A stretch of DNA of 64,000 nucleotides from Rhodococcus sp. PAMC28707 (lineage in GTDB: Bacteria > Actinomycetota > Actinomycetes > Mycobacteriales > Mycobacteriaceae), in the NCBI RefSeq assembly GCF_004795915.1, contig NZ_CP039253.1:3437501-3501500 (forward strand). Direction: 5' to 3'. A program made the translations under genes and the position numbers. The first letter of the stretch is position 1. Each line of letters starts with the position of its first letter. Shown in pieces: positions 62,486 to 64,000 of this stretch. The notes under the pieces were generated by a model. The model was not told the origin of the DNA. It did no database searches and saw only the letters and a list, made by a program, of their open reading frames with translations.

Positions 62486-64000
62486 TCAACCTACGGTCAG
62501 GGCCAATTCGTCATCGGCTACGTCGACCGACACCGAGCCGCCCTCGGCAAGAACGTCGTCGAGCAGCAGGTCGGCGATACGGTCATCCAGCGAGCGTTGG
62601 ATCGACCGACGCAACGGACGCGCACCGAACTCGGGTTGATGCCCGTTCGAGGCGAGCCAGTCGACGGCCGCGTCGCTGAACTTGATCTCGATACCCCTGG
62701 CCGACAGACGCTCTCGGCTCTCCTGCAGCATCAGATCGGTGATGGTATGCAGCTGCTCGGTGTCGAGCTTGCGGAAGACGACGATTTCGTCGATCCGGTT
62801 GAGGAACTCGGGGCGCATTGCTTCCCGTAGCCGCCCCATCACCCGATCTCGAATCGGCTTCTCGTCCTGAGCGCCGGTGGTGAAGCCCAGTCCGCCCGAC
62901 TTGCTCGAGATGAATTCCGACCCCAAGTTGCTGGTCATGATCACCACAGTGTTGCGGAAGTTGACCGTGCGACCCTGGCCATCGGTCAGACGGCCGTCGT
63001 CGAGCACCTGTAGCAACGTGTCGAACACGTCCGGGTGTGCCTTCTCGATCTCGTCGAGAAGAATTACCGAATACGGATTGCGCCGGACCTGCTCGGTGAG
63101 CTGCCCAGCCTCGCCGTAGCCGACGTATCCGGGAGGAGCCCCGACGAGTCGGCTCACGGTGTGGCGTTCGCCGAACTCACTCATGTCCAGACGCACCATC
63201 TTCTTCTCGTCACCGAACAATGATGCGGCCAATGCCTTTGCCAGCTCGGTCTTTCCGACCCCGGTCGGACCGAGGAACAGAAAGCTGCCGACGGGCCGGT
63301 TCGGGTCGCTCATGCCGGTCCGGCTGCGGCGCACCGCACGTGAGATCGACTTGACGGCCTCGTCCTGTCCGACGACGCGCTCGTGCAATTCCGATTCGAG
63401 CAACCGCAGCCGTTCCTTCTCCGCCTGCGTCATCTGGCTCGCGGGGATACCCGTCGAACGGGAAACCACGAAGGCGATGTCGGTCGCCGTCACCTCGGGT
63501 ACGTCCTCGTCGGACTTGGTGCCGTTCAGGCGTCCCTGCAGTTTCACGGCTTCGTCGCGGATCTGCGACGCCAGTTCGTAGTCCTCGTCGGATATCGCCT
63601 TACCCTTGTCGACTTCCAAAGCGGCAAGCTGCTTTTCGATCGCTTCCTTGTCGATGCTCGGGGTGCTCAACTGCATGCGCGCACCTGCCTGGTCGATCAG
63701 ATCGATCGCCTTGTCCGGCAGGAACCGGTCGCCGATGTAGCGATCGGACAATTCGACGGCAGCAGTGATCGCGTCGTCGGTGTAGCGGACGCCGTGGTGT
63801 TCTTCGTAGCGGGTCCGTAGGCCGGTCAGGATCGCAACAGCGTCCTCGACGCTCGGTTCGGGAACCGTGACGGGTTGGAATCGGCGTTCGAGAGCCGGAT
63901 CCTTCTCGATGTGGGTGCGGTATTCATCGAGTGTGGTTGCCCCGACGATGTGTAGCTCACCGCGAGCGAGCTTGGGCTTGAGGATGTTTCCGGCATCCAT
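62486..64000 (-). CDS. clpC: ClpC-type Clp ATPase, C-terminal part (start outside window)
   Basis: 504 codons are present; the frame is open to the window edge, so about the first 300 residues (N domain and first Walker A) are missing. Seen: end of the first AAA+ module with [20 protein letters not shown] and ALERRFQPV; a middle region with a UVR motif ([19 protein letters not shown]); second AAA+ module with Walker [12 protein letters not shown], Walker [15 protein letters not shown], Arg finger region [11 protein letters not shown]; and the ClpP-docking loop GLGF. ClpC unfolds proteins for the ClpP1P2 protease or refolds aggregates. The next gene upstream is beyond the window. ClpB is less likely because of the UVR motif and ClpP loop. 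Confidence 0.92.
   Translation of the reverse strand: MDAGNILKPKLARGELHIVGATTLDEYRTHIEKDPALERRFQPVTVPEPSVEDAVAILTGLRTRYEEHHGVRYTDDAITAAVELSDRYIGDRFLPDKAIDLIDQAGARMQLSTPSIDKEAIEKQLAALEVDKGKAISDEDYELASQIRDEAVKLQGRLNGTKSDEDVPEVTATDIAFVVSRSTGIPASQMTQAEKERLRLLESELHERVVGQDEAVKSISRAVRRSRTGMSDPNRPVGSFLFLGPTGVGKTELAKALAASLFGDEKKMVRLDMSEFGERHTVSRLVGAPPGYVGYGEAGQLTEQVRRNPYSVILLDEIEKAHPDVFDTLLQVLDDGRLTDGQGRTVNFRNTVVIMTSNLGSEFISSKSGGLGFTTGAQDEKPIRDRVMGRLREAMRPEFLNRIDEIVVFRKLDTEQLHTITDLMLQESRERLSARGIEIKFSDAAVDWLASNGHQPEFGARPLRRSIQRSLDDRIADLLLDDVLAEGGSVSVDVADDELALTVG

Overview
The window looks like a chromosomal segment of a high-GC actinobacterium of the Nocardiales, most likely Rhodococcus or a close relative. 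This rests on the form of the 23S and 5S rRNA genes, the dense 4-base ATGA/GTGA gene overlaps, frequent GTG starts, leaderless-type promoters, and actinobacterial families such as a DinB2-type polymerase, a ClpC ATPase with a UVR motif, Suc_Fer-like ferredoxins and the DUF2256/DUF3253 fusion. Species cannot be fixed from this sequence alone. No tRNA, CRISPR array, insertion sequence, integrase or phage gene was seen.

Layout. 1-1.8 kb: end of an rRNA operon (partial 23S, 5S, terminator). 1.8-10.6 kb: housekeeping and unknown genes (DUF2071 protein bracketed by two copies of a 52-base repeat, SWIM/SNF2 helicase, secreted protein, SIMPL protein, DinB2-like polymerase, metallo-beta-lactamase-fold hydrolase, DoxX-like protein). 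10.7-13.5 kb: a tightly coupled minus-strand operon in which an 84-residue peptide made of three 24-residue Gly/Asp/Asn/His repeats is followed by a JmjC-type cupin oxygenase and a Suc_Fer-like [2Fe-2S] protein. This is the best candidate here for an undescribed peptide-modification system. 13.7-18.8 kb: galactose locus (sodium symporter with a small membrane protein, divergent from deoR-galT-galK). 19-22.5 kb: SulP transporter and a lipid kinase.

22.6-37.6 kb: a catabolic island. It has two MmgE/PrpD-family proteins, a cyclase-family hydrolase, a CitE-like CoA-ester lyase, an IclR regulator, a complete five-gene branched-chain-amino-acid-type ABC importer, an Asp/Glu racemase-like protein, a fumarate-reductase-like flavoprotein, a cyclic amidohydrolase and a class III CoA-transferase. 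Four near-copies of the palindrome GTTCCGCTGAGCGGAAC lie at its two divergent promoter regions and suggest one IclR regulon. The gene set reads as: import, reduce and open a cyclic amide or imide-like ring, activate as a CoA ester, cleave with the lyase. The substrate is not known.

37.7-46.7 kb: alpha/beta hydrolase and WYL regulator, MFS exporter, iron/cobalamin-type binding protein, short UvrA paralogue with a TetR-type operator and a possible AUC start, small membrane protein, DUF4185 secreted protein. 46.7-51.4 kb: glycerolipid locus (glpD-tetR divergent from an alkyl-DHAP-synthase-like oxidase and a lipid kinase). 52.5-57.3 kb: acyl-CoA synthetase, a tandemly duplicated secreted protein with fossil fragments of both neighbouring genes between the copies, a TerD protein and a large unknown protein. 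57.6-62.4 kb: minus-strand run of P450, TetR, secreted propeller-like protein and succinate-semialdehyde dehydrogenase. 62.5-64 kb: C-terminal two thirds of a ClpC-type ATPase running off the window.
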